From Hungateiclostridiaceae bacterium UBA1305 (GTDB lineage Bacteria; Bacillota; Clostridia; Acetivibrionales; DTU013), in NCBI GenBank assembly GCA_002307275.1, contig DBTX01000042.1, positions 1 through 37,153 on the forward strand: a DNA stretch of 37,153 nt, in the 5' to 3' direction. This document shows, in pieces, positions 23,209 to 31,964 of this stretch. Below the pieces are notes generated by a model. That model saw only the letters and a program-made list of their open reading frames with translations. It searched no databases and was not told the DNA's origin. The first letter of the stretch is position 1. Each line of letters opens with the position of its first letter. The position numbers were made by a program, and so were the translations under genes.

Positions 23209-24114
23209 TTACTTCCCAATCAGTGGTACAATGCTGCTGTTTATGTCTTTTTCGTTTTTTGGCTTTTCTACATTATCATAAAGAAACCAGGTTTCGATGT
23301 GCTCGGCTGTCTCACCGCTGCCAAGCAGTACCATCGGGCTTAGCGTCTCCATTTCCAGGAACCTTTCATTCGTATAGGTCTCGTAGGAGCAATTATTGTC
23401 GGGATATTCCATGTCACATTCCTCTTCATACTGTTTTACGAAAAGGTGGCCGTGATTGGCGTAGGCGGCCCAGCCGGCTTCATTGGAAACGCCTATCTTG
23501 AATGCGCCGGTTGCCTTCTTATCCTGTGAAAGCATGATATAGCTCTCTCCCCAGTTAACTCTCTTGTCATTGAGCCTTGTGTAGGGCCAGAGCGAAATGC
23601 TGCCATTCGCCAGAAGTTCGGTGTCAGTGGTGTTCAGGGGGATGATCTCGGTTCCGCCGGGCGCCATCATGGTAATACTCCAGAGAGCAAGTTCGACGTC
23701 CCAGGGGCCTTCGTTCGTGAGTCTGTGCAGTACGGATACCCTGGCGGAATCCGGTGTCAACGATATCTCTATTTCTTTTCGCATCTGTGTTGCCGGCTCG
23801 ACATCCTGTGTCAGAACGACGCCGTATTTCTTCTTTTTCCATGCGACCTTGCTGTTGTCGGGGCTATAGGTGCGGATCGGATGTTCGGGGCTGTGCCAGA
23901 GTCTGTGCCCGCCGAAAATCATATATTCTTCTCCGCCGGTCTTTCCGATAAATTCAGGAAATTCTACAAATTCGTTTTCCTTGTCTGCGAAGCCGAAACT
24001 GATGATGCGCGGACCGACATCGGTGGTTGCTATAAGGCTGACAATGCCGTTGGAGATTTCAAGGCAGTTTTTCCAGCCCTTATATTCCAACTTCTTAATT
24101 GTTACTTCACTCAT
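23209..24114 (-). CDS. DUF4380 family protein, mutarotase-like fold
   Basis: The 301-residue protein matches the DUF4380 family: GWKNCLEISNGIVSLIATTDVGPRIISFGF at the start, FGGHRLWHSPEHPIRTY in the middle and a C-terminal TETLSPMVLLGSGE-like segment. The fold belongs with galactose-mutarotase-like carbohydrate-binding proteins, though no reaction is established that I can name. ATG 24114 follows GTGGAGG closely. Its own promoter lies just upstream, and the GtrA-like gene lies downstream on the same strand, so they may form a two-gene operon. No signal peptide is visible. Confidence 0.75.
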   Translation of the reverse strand: MSEVTIKKLEYKGWKNCLEISNGIVSLIATTDVGPRIISFGFADKENEFVEFPEFIGKTGGEEYMIFGGHRLWHSPEHPIRTYSPDNSKVAWKKKKYGVVLTQDVEPATQMRKEIEISLTPDSARVSVLHRLTNEGPWDVELALWSITMMAPGGTEIIPLNTTDTELLANGSISLWPYTRLNDKRVNWGESYIMLSQDKKATGAFKIGVSNEAGWAAYANHGHLFVKQYEEECDMEYPDNNCSYETYTNERFLEMETLSPMVLLGSGETAEHIETWFLYDNVEKPKNEKDINSSIVPLIGK

Positions 24115-24153
24115 ATATGATCCTCCACTTTTTTTATGTAGTATTTTCTTTTT

Positions 24154-24182
24154 ATTATATTAAATGCACAACGTAATCACAA
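24154..24182 (-). promoter_or_regulatory. Promoter of the DUF4380 gene
   Basis: On the minus strand TTGTGA (24177-24182) and TATAAT (24154-24159) are 17 bp apart, 40 bp before the start codon. Confidence 0.6.
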
Positions 24183-24239
24183 TACATACTATAATATCAG
24201 AGTAAATTTTTTCCTGCGGCTTATATAATTACCTTTACC

Positions 24240-24290
24240 GGGGACATTCCTCAGACCCCAGCGCATTTCTTCCTGCTGAGGTGTGTCCCC
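24240..24290. repeat. Solitary 51-bp palindromic repeat related to the 64-bp array
   Basis: GGGGACATTCCTCAG begins and GAGGTGTGTCCCC ends the unit. It has the same length and ends as the core of the array at 1489-1744, but the loop differs (CCCCAGCGCATTTCTTCCTGCT-like). It lies between the divergent DUF4380 and dapF genes. Confidence 0.85.
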
Positions 24291-24308
24291 ATACCTTTAA
24301 TTTTAGTA

Positions 24309-24336
24309 TTGCCTGAATTATTTATTATGTTATAAT
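24309..24336 (+). promoter_or_regulatory. Promoter of dapF
   Basis: TTGCCT (24309-24314) and TATAAT (24331-24336) are 16 bp apart, 40 bp before the start. Confidence 0.55.
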
Positions 24337-24376
24337 ATTTATAAGTTTGCAGGAATCGATGTGGCAGGTTGCAAAA

Positions 24377-25210
24377 ATGAGGTTCACAAAGATGCAGGGG
24401 CTTGGCAATGATTACATCTATATCAATTGTCTGAAGGACTACCCGGATGATCCTCCGAATCTTGCAAAACGGCTCAGTGACAGACATTTCGGTATCGGCT
24501 CGGATGGCATGGTGCTGATTATGAGATCAGATATTGCAGATTTCAGAATGAGAATGTTCAATCCGGATGGTTCGGAAGCTGAAATGTGCGGCAATGCAAT
24601 CAGATGTGTCGGAAAATACCTTTATGACAACGGGATTGCTGACAGAAAGAGGATCTCGGTGGAGACACTCGCAGGGATCAGGATGCTGGATCTTTCAGTT
24701 GAAAACAGTAAGGTTCTGTTTGTAAAGGTGGACATGGGCGAACCTGTGACAAAACCGGATAATATTCCGGTAATCAGTGTAAAGGACGCATTCGTATCTG
24801 AACCTGTAACTGTGAAAGGAAGAACGTTCCGTGTCACCTGCGTTTCCATGGGAAACCCTCACGCAGTCTCGTATGTAGACGATGTTGCCGCATTTCCGCT
24901 TGAGGTATTCGGGTCTGCGATGGAGACAAACGATCTCTACCCGAGGAGAATCAACTGTGAGTTTGTCGAGATAATAGACAGAAAAACACTGAAGATGAGG
25001 GTATGGGAAAGAGGAGCGGGAGAGACACTGGCGTGCGGGACCGGAGCTTGTGCGGTGGCAGTGGCTTCTGTTTTGAACGGGTTTTGTGACCGGAAGGTTA
25101 CAGTAAAGCTGCTCGGCGGCGATCTGACAGTAGAATGGGACGAGAACGACAGGCATGTTTATATGACCGGGCCCGCTGTAAAAGTGTTTGATGGAGAAAC
25201 TGAAGATTGA
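24377..25210 (+). CDS. dapF: Diaminopimelate epimerase
   Basis: The 277-residue protein converts LL- to meso-diaminopimelate for lysine and peptidoglycan. Both catalytic cysteines are present: Cys71 in EMCGNAIRC and Cys220 in LACGTGACAVA. FTKMQGLGNDYIYI is the usual N-terminus and SMGNPHAV is conserved. ATG 24377 lies 8 nt after an AGG core. In-frame ATGs at 24347 and 24359 would add residues absent from the family. dapL follows, so the enzyme and its substrate supplier are co-transcribed, unlike organisms using DapC/DapE. Confidence 0.95.
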   Translation: MRFTKMQGLGNDYIYINCLKDYPDDPPNLAKRLSDRHFGIGSDGMVLIMRSDIADFRMRMFNPDGSEAEMCGNAIRCVGKYLYDNGIADRKRISVETLAGIRMLDLSVENSKVLFVKVDMGEPVTKPDNIPVISVKDAFVSEPVTVKGRTFRVTCVSMGNPHAVSYVDDVAAFPLEVFGSAMETNDLYPRRINCEFVEIIDRKTLKMRVWERGAGETLACGTGACAVAVASVLNGFCDRKVTVKLLGGDLTVEWDENDRHVYMTGPAVKVFDGETED

Positions 25211-25252
25211 TGGCCGAAACACTTTAAAACTTGAAGGATTTCCTGCAAAAAT

Positions 25253-25283
25253 TGATAAGTGCAAAAACTTTTTGCACTTATCA
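25253..25283 (+). other. Stem-loop between dapF and dapL
   Basis: A perfect 14-bp stem TGATAAGTGCAAAA/TTTTGCACTTATCA with a 3-nt loop lies in the 155-bp gap. It has no T-tract on its own, though its right arm starts with TTTT. It could be an RNA-stabilising or attenuating hairpin. Confidence 0.55.
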
Positions 25284-25365
25284 CATAAAGATAATACAAA
25301 AAATAACCGGGATAACAAGTTTTTGTTCTTATCTTACAGGAATGAAAATATAAAGGAGAACGAAT

Positions 25366-26607
25366 ATGGCTTTCATAAACGAGAATTACATGAGGCTGCC
25401 TGGCAATTATCTTTTTGCCGAGGTTGCAAAGAGAAGAGACAGTTATATAAAAGCTCATCCAAATGCAGATGTGATCCGATTGGGTATAGGAGACGTGACA
25501 CGACCGCTTCAGCCTGAAATTATTAAAAGCCTGCACAGCGCAGTGGATGAGATGGGTGATGAAAAGACCTTCAAGGGATATGGACCGGATGGATATGGGT
25601 ACGATTTCCTGATCAATGCCATCATTGAAAATGATTACAAATCCAGAGGTGTTTCCATCGCGGAGGATGAGATATTCATCAGTGATGGAGCAAAGAGCGA
25701 TACCGCGAATATTCAGGAGATATTCGGGATGGATAATATCATTGCACTTACCGATCCTGTTTATCCCGTTTATATGGACAGCAACGTAATGGCAGGCAGA
25801 ACGGGTACATATGATGTTGAAAGCGGAAAATTCAGCAAGGTTGTTTATATGCCCTGCACTGCGGAAAACAATTTCTCCCCTGAGCTTCCAAAAGTGAAGG
25901 TGGATATGATCTATCTTTGCTTTCCAAACAACCCGACAGGGATGACACTATCAAAGGCTCAGCTTAAAAAATGGGTCGACTATGCGAAAGCAAATAAATG
26001 CATCATTCTTTTTGATTCCGCTTACGAAGCATATATCAGGGAAGCGGATGTGCCTCACAGTATTTATGAGATCGAGGGTGCACAGGATGTAGCGATCGAA
26101 TTCAGAAGCTTTTCGAAGACTGCAGGCTTTACCGGAACCAGATGTGCATATACCGTTATTCCTAAAAATCTCATGGCGGAGGATTCAAAAGGAGAACAGA
26201 TATCACTGAACCGGCTCTGGTACAGAAGGCAGACCACCAAGTTTAACGGAGTAGCCTATATTATTCAAAAAGCTGCCGAGGCGGTGTATAGTGAAGAAGG
26301 CAAAAAGCAGGTCAGGGCAGTCATTGATTATTATATGACCAATGCGTCAATCATACGAAAGGGACTTAAAGACCTTGGTATTGACGTGTTTGGAGGAGTC
26401 AATGCTCCGTATATATGGCTGAAGACACCAAATAACATGGATTCATGGACATTTTTTGACAAGCTGCTTGAGGAAGCAAACATTATCGGTACTCCTGGTT
26501 CGGGTTTCGGACCAAGCGGTCAGGGTTACTTCAGGCTTACTGCTTTTGGAAGCAGAGAAAATGCAGAAAGAGCGCTGGAAAGATTCAAAACAAGATTGAA
26601 AATTTAA
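25366..26607 (+). CDS. dapL: LL-diaminopimelate aminotransferase
   Basis: The 413-residue protein is a class I/II PLP aminotransferase of the DapL family, making LL-diaminopimelate directly from tetrahydrodipicolinate. Lys251 in FRSFSKTAGFTGTR is the Schiff-base lysine. NENYMRLPGNYLFAEVAKR, GIGDVTRPL, GYGPDGYGYDFLI and CFPNNPTGMTL are characteristic, and the length is normal. AAAGGAGAAC precedes ATG 25366. DapL is found in Clostridia, some archaea, plants and a few other lineages, which supports the taxon inference. Confidence 0.96.
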   Translation: MAFINENYMRLPGNYLFAEVAKRRDSYIKAHPNADVIRLGIGDVTRPLQPEIIKSLHSAVDEMGDEKTFKGYGPDGYGYDFLINAIIENDYKSRGVSIAEDEIFISDGAKSDTANIQEIFGMDNIIALTDPVYPVYMDSNVMAGRTGTYDVESGKFSKVVYMPCTAENNFSPELPKVKVDMIYLCFPNNPTGMTLSKAQLKKWVDYAKANKCIILFDSAYEAYIREADVPHSIYEIEGAQDVAIEFRSFSKTAGFTGTRCAYTVIPKNLMAEDSKGEQISLNRLWYRRQTTKFNGVAYIIQKAAEAVYSEEGKKQVRAVIDYYMTNASIIRKGLKDLGIDVFGGVNAPYIWLKTPNNMDSWTFFDKLLEEANIIGTPGSGFGPSGQGYFRLTAFGSRENAERALERFKTRLKI

Positions 26608-26629
26608 TGTCATTCCTCGTATTAATAGC

Positions 26630-26663
26630 AAAAACCCAGGTGATTCGCATCCCTGGGTTTTTT
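26630..26663 (+). terminator. Rho-independent terminator after dapL
   Basis: AAAAACCCAGG (26630-26640) pairs with CCTGGGTTTTT (26652-26662) and continues into a T-tract. It is a strong, probably bidirectional terminator. Confidence 0.9.
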
Positions 26664-26674
26664 GCATTTAAGGA

Positions 26675-26688
26675 ATTTACATGTAAAT
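26675..26688. promoter_or_regulatory. Perfect 14-bp palindrome
   Basis: ATTTACATGTAAAT lies between the dapL terminator and the LCP promoter. It could be an operator, but no cognate regulator is nearby. Confidence 0.35.
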
Positions 26689-26693
26689 GTCCT

Positions 26694-26726
26694 AAAATCT
26701 CAGGGGCTCGATGCCCTTGAGATTTT
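26694..26726. terminator. Second hairpin upstream of the LCP gene
   Basis: AAAATCTCAGGGGC pairs with GCCCTTGAGATTTT (13 of 14) around a 5-nt loop. The A- and T-rich ends resemble a terminator in both directions. Its end overlaps the -35 of the LCP promoter. Confidence 0.5.
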
Positions 26727-26754
26727 GTATTAAAAGATTCCGGGGACATATAAT
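26725..26754 (+). promoter_or_regulatory. Promoter of the LCP gene
   Basis: TTGTAT (26725-26730) and TATAAT (26749-26754) are 18 bp apart, 22 bp before the ATG. The short leader suits this start. Confidence 0.5.
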
Positions 26755-26776
26755 AAGAGGCAGTCGAGGTACCAAT

Positions 26777-27712
26777 ATGAGAACAATGAAATACATGTTC
26801 ACATTGTGCGTTTTTCTGCTGCTTGCCATGTTTGCAAATGGCGCATATTTTCTGCTGCAGCCTGAAGATGCGAAGCCAAGAAACGAACCTGCCCCCATTT
26901 CATATTACCAAAGTGAAAGTACAAAAGGGATTATTTCGGAGCATTCGGAAAGCAGCATCAGTGAGGAACTGCCGGTAAATACGCTTGTACTTGGCCTGGA
27001 TGCGGAAGGGACTCGAAGTGATGTCATTCTCTTGCTCAATTTTGATCCAGGGTTGTCCAGACTGAATATTCTTTCCATTGCAAGGGATACGCTTGTCAGA
27101 ATAGATGGAAGACGTTATAAAATAAACGCGCTGTATTCCAAAGGGGGAGAATTGCTGCTTGCAGACAAGATTTCGGAAATAACAGGACTGCCGGTCCACT
27201 ATTATGTCACAATGAATTTCAAGGGCTTTAGAAAAATAGTTGATACGCTTGGCGGTGTCCGGTTTGATGTGCCCTTTCGGATGAACTATGATGACCCGAC
27301 TCAAAATCTGCATATCCACCTTAAAAAAGGCATGCAATTGCTGGACGGGAAGAAGGCGGAACAGCTTGTCAGGTACAGAAAGGGCAACTATAAGGGACAG
27401 GGCTATACGGAAGGGGATATTGGAAGGATCGGGATGCAGCAGGATTTTATAAAAGCGATGATCGTGCAAAAGCTTAGCTTGAAATATTTGTCCAGGGTTG
27501 ATGAACTTTTCGATATTATGCAAGAGTATGTTAAAACGAACGTTGCGGTTTCCGACATTGCACAATATATAGGCAGTATGAAGAAAATAAAAAACGATGA
27601 GATTAAAGCAGTGACGCTTCCCGGAACCAGCAAGTTCACAAATGGTGTATGGTATTTCATCCTTAATGACGATGAAACAGCAAAGATAATTGAAAGTAGT
27701 TTTTACAAATGA
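26777..27712 (+). CDS. LytR-CpsA-Psr (LCP) family cell-wall glycopolymer ligase
   Basis: The 311-residue protein has one N-terminal transmembrane helix (YMFTLCVFLLLAMFANGAYFLL) and an extracellular LCP domain. Conserved segments are SDVILLLNFDP, LSIARDTLVRIDG with the key Arg-Asp, INALYSKGG, LGGVRFDVP and DGKKAEQLVRYR with GDIGRIGMQQDFIKAM. LCP enzymes attach teichoic-acid-like or other glycopolymers to peptidoglycan. ATG 26777 follows GAGGT; the frame extends upstream to 26711 but lacks a ribosome site there. It is convergent with the histidine kinase. Confidence 0.92.
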   Translation: MRTMKYMFTLCVFLLLAMFANGAYFLLQPEDAKPRNEPAPISYYQSESTKGIISEHSESSISEELPVNTLVLGLDAEGTRSDVILLLNFDPGLSRLNILSIARDTLVRIDGRRYKINALYSKGGELLLADKISEITGLPVHYYVTMNFKGFRKIVDTLGGVRFDVPFRMNYDDPTQNLHIHLKKGMQLLDGKKAEQLVRYRKGNYKGQGYTEGDIGRIGMQQDFIKAMIVQKLSLKYLSRVDELFDIMQEYVKTNVAVSDIAQYIGSMKKIKNDEIKAVTLPGTSKFTNGVWYFILNDDETAKIIESSFYK

Positions 27713-27739
27713 GACATAGTGATGCAGGTGTGGCCAGGT

Positions 27740-28978
27740 TCAGTCTTTTTGCAGCACCTTCGGCAGCAGGACCTTGAAAGTACTGCCCTTTCCCGGAACA
27801 CTTGACACTGAAATAGTGCCCTTGTGCTCTTTTACAATCCAATTTGCTATGGATAGTCCAAGCCCTGTTCCTCCGCTGTCCCTTGAACGTGCCTTATCTA
27901 CCCTGTAGAACCTGTCGAATATTTTGTCCAGATGTTCGTTCGTGATACCTTCTCCGGTGTCCATAACGTTCAATTCGATATGGTTGTCGATCTGCCTCAG
28001 GGTTACCTTGGTTCTTCCCCCGACGGGCGTATATTTTATGGCATTGTCCAGTAAAATTACCGCAAGCTGCTTCAGACGGTTTTCATCGCCAAAGTATTCC
28101 ACTTCATCTTTAATTTCAACTCCAAGTTGAATACTTTTTTTGGTTGCCAATGGCCCGAAGGTATCCACGACCTCCTGTATCACTTTATTCATCGGGAACA
28201 CAGCCCTTTCAATTGTCTGCTGGTTGGAATCCGCTCTGGCAAGGAACAGCAGGTCATTGACCAGTTTTGTCATACGCTTGTTTTCAGCCTGTATGTTTTC
28301 GAGCCATTTTGATTGACTTTCTACGGTTTCCTCCTTGTTTCCAAGAACGAGTTCTAGACTGGTCTGCATGACAGCCAATGGAGATCTTAGCTCATGTGAG
28401 GCATCGGCAACGAAACTTTGCTGCTTTTCCCAGGACTTTTTTATAGGGATAAGAGCTCTGCCGGCAAGGAAGAGACTCGATATGAACACAATAATAAGTC
28501 CACCCAGACCAATAATGATCAGTATTGTACTAAGCCTGATCAGTGTTTCACGCTCCTGCTGAATATTCTCAAAAACGATTGTCACACTGCGAAGATCGGG
28601 GGAGAAGTTTCTGTAATAACGGTACGATACAGTTCCGAGCTTTATAATGTCAAGCTCATGATTGTTCTTCATAGCAGCTTCGATAAGCGATTCCAGTTCA
28701 GACTGTATTATGGGCATAACTTCGGATTCATCGATTACATTGCCATCCGCATCGTATCTTATGTAGAAGCTGCTATTCGATTTCATGACAGGCGATCCCT
28801 GATTTTTTGAACGCTGTGGTCTGCGCAAATCGGATGCTATTGCATGCAGGAGCTGCTCTGACTGCCTTTCAGTGTTCTGTTGCATCAGGATATAGATTCC
28901 TGAAAGAAAGATCAGAAGAATAACACCAACAACTGCGATATTTATTAGTGTCAGCTGCAGCCTTACTTTCTTAAACAT
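27740..28978 (-). CDS. OmpR-system sensor histidine kinase (PhoR/CiaH-like)
   Basis: The 412-residue kinase has transmembrane segments at about 9-32 and 149-172 around an extracellular domain of about 115 residues. His195 in ADASHELRSPLAVM is the phosphoacceptor. N, G1 and G2 boxes are visible (LAVILLDNAIKYTP, MDTGEGI, GGTGLGLSIANWIV). No clear HAMP domain is present. Its start overlaps the response regulator gene by 8 bp. Proximity to the divergent MacAB-like operon suggests it controls export of envelope-active compounds, perhaps peptides; that part is inference. Confidence 0.93.
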   Translation of the reverse strand: MFKKVRLQLTLINIAVVGVILLIFLSGIYILMQQNTERQSEQLLHAIASDLRRPQRSKNQGSPVMKSNSSFYIRYDADGNVIDESEVMPIIQSELESLIEAAMKNNHELDIIKLGTVSYRYYRNFSPDLRSVTIVFENIQQERETLIRLSTILIIIGLGGLIIVFISSLFLAGRALIPIKKSWEKQQSFVADASHELRSPLAVMQTSLELVLGNKEETVESQSKWLENIQAENKRMTKLVNDLLFLARADSNQQTIERAVFPMNKVIQEVVDTFGPLATKKSIQLGVEIKDEVEYFGDENRLKQLAVILLDNAIKYTPVGGRTKVTLRQIDNHIELNVMDTGEGITNEHLDKIFDRFYRVDKARSRDSGGTGLGLSIANWIVKEHKGTISVSSVPGKGSTFKVLLPKVLQKD

Positions 28979-29654
28979 CGGTAACCTCCCTCAGACAATA
29001 GCCGATCCCGCGAATTGTTTCGATCCGTATTCCAGCGGGCAGTGGTTCCAGTTTCTTGCGTAAATAATAAATATATATTTCAACATTATTCAGATCAACT
29101 TCACTGTCGATGCCCCATACCCTGTCAAGAATCTGGTCTTTTGTAATAACCTGGCCTTTATTGCGCAGAAAAAGCTCCAGAAGCTGGGCTTCCTTCATTG
29201 TGAGCTTAATCAGTGAATCGCCGCATTCAACTTCACCGCGCATCGGATGCAATATTAATGCAGCTGCCTGCAGACTATCGCCCTGGGTAACTTCAGATTG
29301 ACGGCGACCGAGAGCTCTGATTCTGGCCAGCAGTTCATCCGTGGAAAATGGCTTTATCAGATAATCATCCGCACCGGCGTCCAGTCCCTCTACTCTGTCG
29401 GCAATCGTATCCTTTGCTGTAAGCATCAGAACAGGAGTTTTTATGCCCTGTGAACGCAAGTTCCGTAAAATGCTGATACCATCACGACCGGGCAGCATTC
29501 TGTCCAGAATGATAACGTCATAAATGCTGGTTTCAGCATGTTCTTGTCCGGAAATACCGTCCAGAGCGGTATCTACAGCATATCGGTTTTTTTTAAGTAT
29601 ATAGGATAATGCTTCTGAAAGTCTTTGTTCATCTTCTACCAGCAATACTCTCAA
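28971..29654 (-). CDS. OmpR-family response regulator
   Basis: The 227-residue protein has a receiver domain (Asp51 in VIILDRMLPGRDG, Lys in DDYLIKPFS) and a winged-helix trans_reg_C domain with VWGIDSEVDLNNVEIYIYYLRKKL near the C-terminus. The start is TTG 29654, 6-7 nt after GGGAGGTG. It overlaps the kinase gene downstream. Candidate direct-repeat binding sites lie in the divergent promoter region (29697-29716) and before the stalk-protein gene (35979-35997). Confidence 0.94.
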   Translation of the reverse strand: MRVLLVEDEQRLSEALSYILKKNRYAVDTALDGISGQEHAETSIYDVIILDRMLPGRDGISILRNLRSQGIKTPVLMLTAKDTIADRVEGLDAGADDYLIKPFSTDELLARIRALGRRQSEVTQGDSLQAAALILHPMRGEVECGDSLIKLTMKEAQLLELFLRNKGQVITKDQILDRVWGIDSEVDLNNVEIYIYYLRKKLEPLPAGIRIETIRGIGYCLREVTDV

Positions 29655-29696
29655 CTGATCACCTCCCTTACTATCTTCTCATATTCTATAATACTT

Positions 29697-29779
29697 TTCT
29701 TTAAAGTTCATTAAAAAAAAAGCCGGACGCAAGTATATTATTCACAAAATGTTAACAATTGTGGCAATTGTGGTAATAT
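29697..29779 (+). promoter_or_regulatory. Divergent control region: efflux promoter and possible regulator site
   Basis: TTCTTTAAAG and TTCATTAAAA (29697-29706 and 29707-29716) form a 10-bp-period direct repeat of the kind OmpR-type regulators bind. A plus-strand promoter TTAACA (29752-29757), 16 bp, TAATAT (29774-29779) precedes the adaptor gene, and its spacer contains CAATTGTGG twice. No gene lies in 29655-29869. Confidence 0.4.
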
Positions 29780-29869
29780 ATTTTTAAGGGAATTCCAAGA
29801 TAACTATGTGAAAATTTAGAAGAAGACAAAAAGCGAACGAATATATGTCCAAAATGAGGGGGTAGATTA

Positions 29870-31840
29870 ATGAACACAGTAATACCTGGTGTAAGCCGGA
29901 AACCATTTATAAAGAAAAAGGGCTTTAAAATTATTGCGATAATTTTAGTCGTTGCGTTATTAGCCGGCGGAGCATATTACTTCGTCAAAATAAAAAACGG
30001 AAAAGCAAATACTGCGGTAGCTCAAAGAACTACAACAGTTACAAAAGGTCAAATAACGGACAGCATAGCGGGCTCGGCGCCTATTGAGGCTTCAGACCGC
30101 AGTGAGATTTCATCCAAAGTGACGGCGACACTTGAGAAGATCAATGTAAAGGAAGGAGATCAGGTTAAAGCTGGAGATGAATTATTCGTACTTGATAATA
30201 CAGATGCCCTGCTGGATATCGAAAATGCGCAGAATAGCATTAATCAGATGCAGTTGACGCTTGACGATACGGCAAAAAGTATAAGCGGTCTTACGGTAAA
30301 AGCACCTTTCAGCGGACAGGTCACAAATGTCAGCATCAAGGAAGGCGATACAGTCAACAAGGATGGAACCTTAATGACGATTACGGATGTATCAAAATTG
30401 GATGTCACACTTTCATTCAGCGGATCGGAAGCTAAAAATATCAAAGTAGGACAGAATGCAACCGTATATTTACAGGATCTTATGCTTTCTGTCGATGGCA
30501 GTGTTACATATGTAAGTGCCAAACCATACGCTGCAGCTTCCGGCGGAGAAATATACAATGTGGAGATACAGGTTGAAAATCCGGGATCATTGAAAAGTGA
30601 CATGAAGGCAACAGCTGAGATCACTGTTGACGGAATCGTGCTCGACAGTGTTGAAAGCGGTACTCTTTCGTATAAAAGCGATAAAGTGCTGAAGAGTGAT
30701 GCCGGCGGAACGGTTTCCAAACTTAATGTAAGAGAAAATGAATTTGTCAATGCAGGTGATTTACTGGTGAAACTTGACAATAACGATTTGATTCTGACCT
30801 CATCAACCAATAATATGAAGATGGATAATCTGAAAGCACAATTGGAAATACTGCAGAAGCAGCTTACATATTATAAGATCACAGCGACCTTTGACGGTAC
30901 GATTACCAAAATGGGTTCTGTCATAGAAGGAGATACGGCATCACAGGGTACGACACTGGCAGTCCTGTCGAATGTGAATCATCTTGAATTCGCCGTAGAT
31001 ATTGATGAACTTGATATTTCCAGTCTTGCTGTCGGGCAGGAAGTGAAGATTACCTCCGACGCGATCGAGGAAACGGCAACGACTCCATTGACAGGTAAAG
31101 TGACAAATGTTGCAATGGAGGGTACGAGTTCCAACGGCGTTACCACATATCCCGTAACGGTTACTGTAGACGATGAATCCGCAGCGAAGCTTAAAACCGG
31201 GATGAATATTGATGCGGAAATCATCATTGCAGATAAGTCGGATATTCTTAGGGTTCCGCTTGAAGCAGTTACAGAACAGGGCGGGAAGAGTTATGTATAT
31301 GTAAAGGGTGCCAGTTCGGGCAGCTCCGGAAATCAAACGGGTGGAAGCAATAATGGTACATTTGGCGGACCCCCGGATGGCAGCACTTCCGGTTCAGGCT
31401 TCAAGGGAGGGGCGCCGGCTGATGGAACTTCCGGTTCAGCGATGCGTACGCCTCGGACTGACAATACCTCCGGAGCAGGTATGAGAGGAACGCCTCCGAC
31501 AGGTAATACCTCCGGTGGGGCGATGAACAGACAAAACAATCGGTCCGGAAGCACTTCACAGGGAGCTGTGAAGGGCAGCTTTGCAAGAGCCAGAAATGAA
31601 AAGGCTGATACATATTATGACGGCTCATACATGGTGGAAGTCGAGACAGGTATCAGCAATGATACATACATAGAGATTACCAGCGGTCTTACCGAAGGCC
31701 AGACGATTGTTCTCCCGAAGACAAGTACAGTCAAGACGACAACTACCACAGAGAATAACAGCAGGAACGGCGGCGGAATGATGACCGGCGGCGGTGGAAT
31801 GCCAAGCGGCGGAGGAGGAGGAGGACCGGGAGGTTTCTAA
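29870..31840 (+). CDS. MacA/HlyD-like efflux adaptor with tandem-duplicated adaptor region and repeat insert
   Basis: The 656-residue protein has an N-terminal transmembrane helix (about 20-39) and then two successive lipoyl/barrel modules rather than one. The first begins SEISSKVTATLEKINVKEGDQVKAG and the second AGGTVSKLNVRENEFVNAGDLLV. Each is followed by a beta-barrel segment (...IKVGQNATVYL, ...LAVGQEVKIT). MacA-type adaptors are usually near 370-400 residues. Towards the C-terminus lies a Gly/Thr/Ser/Pro-rich insert with about five units of the type NTSGAGMRG, then a membrane-proximal domain and a glycine-run tail. It joins MacB-like ATPase and permease, presumably bridging the cell wall. 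The start ATG 29870 follows GAGGGGG. Confidence 0.85.
   Translation: MNTVIPGVSRKPFIKKKGFKIIAIILVVALLAGGAYYFVKIKNGKANTAVAQRTTTVTKGQITDSIAGSAPIEASDRSEISSKVTATLEKINVKEGDQVKAGDELFVLDNTDALLDIENAQNSINQMQLTLDDTAKSISGLTVKAPFSGQVTNVSIKEGDTVNKDGTLMTITDVSKLDVTLSFSGSEAKNIKVGQNATVYLQDLMLSVDGSVTYVSAKPYAAASGGEIYNVEIQVENPGSLKSDMKATAEITVDGIVLDSVESGTLSYKSDKVLKSDAGGTVSKLNVRENEFVNAGDLLVKLDNNDLILTSSTNNMKMDNLKAQLEILQKQLTYYKITATFDGTITKMGSVIEGDTASQGTTLAVLSNVNHLEFAVDIDELDISSLAVGQEVKITSDAIEETATTPLTGKVTNVAMEGTSSNGVTTYPVTVTVDDESAAKLKTGMNIDAEIIIADKSDILRVPLEAVTEQGGKSYVYVKGASSGSSGNQTGGSNNGTFGGPPDGSTSGSGFKGGAPADGTSGSAMRTPRTDNTSGAGMRGTPPTGNTSGGAMNRQNNRSGSTSQGAVKGSFARARNEKADTYYDGSYMVEVETGISNDTYIEITSGLTEGQTIVLPKTSTVKTTTTTENNSRNGGGMMTGGGGMPSGGGGGGPGGF
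31369..31580 (+). repeat. Degenerate 12-15-residue repeats inside the efflux adaptor
   Basis: Units such as DGTSGSAMRT, DNTSGAGMRGT and GNTSGGAMNR recur. The core (N/D/G)xTSGxxM resembles the TPGAIGM repeat of the stalk protein at 36400-36615. The nucleotide repeats are diverged, so it is not a recent duplication. Confidence 0.65.
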
Positions 31841-31854
31841 TCTAAAGTTAGCTG

Positions 31855-31927
31855 CTGCAGCGAAAACTTTAAAGTTATACTTACCGGCATGAGAGCATTA
31901 AGCCGCTGAATGAAGTTTTCGCTGTAG
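31855..31927 (+). other. Long imperfect stem-loop between adaptor and ATPase genes
   Basis: CTGCAGCGAAAACTTTA (31855-31871) pairs with TGAAGTTTTCGCTGTAG (31911-31927) at 15 of 17, with a 39-nt loop. It lacks a terminator T-tract; it may stabilise or set the ratio of the two parts of the mRNA. Confidence 0.5.
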
Positions 31928-31964
31928 TTCAAACTGATCAAATAGGAAACCCGGAGGTATTAGA

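Noticed and set aside
24339..24376. In-frame upstream ATGs for dapF
   Set aside because: Start at 24377 matches the family N-terminus; upstream residues are not conserved.
25253..25283. Lysine riboswitch before dapL
   Set aside because: The gap is only 155 bp with a simple hairpin; the multi-helix lysine aptamer is not there.
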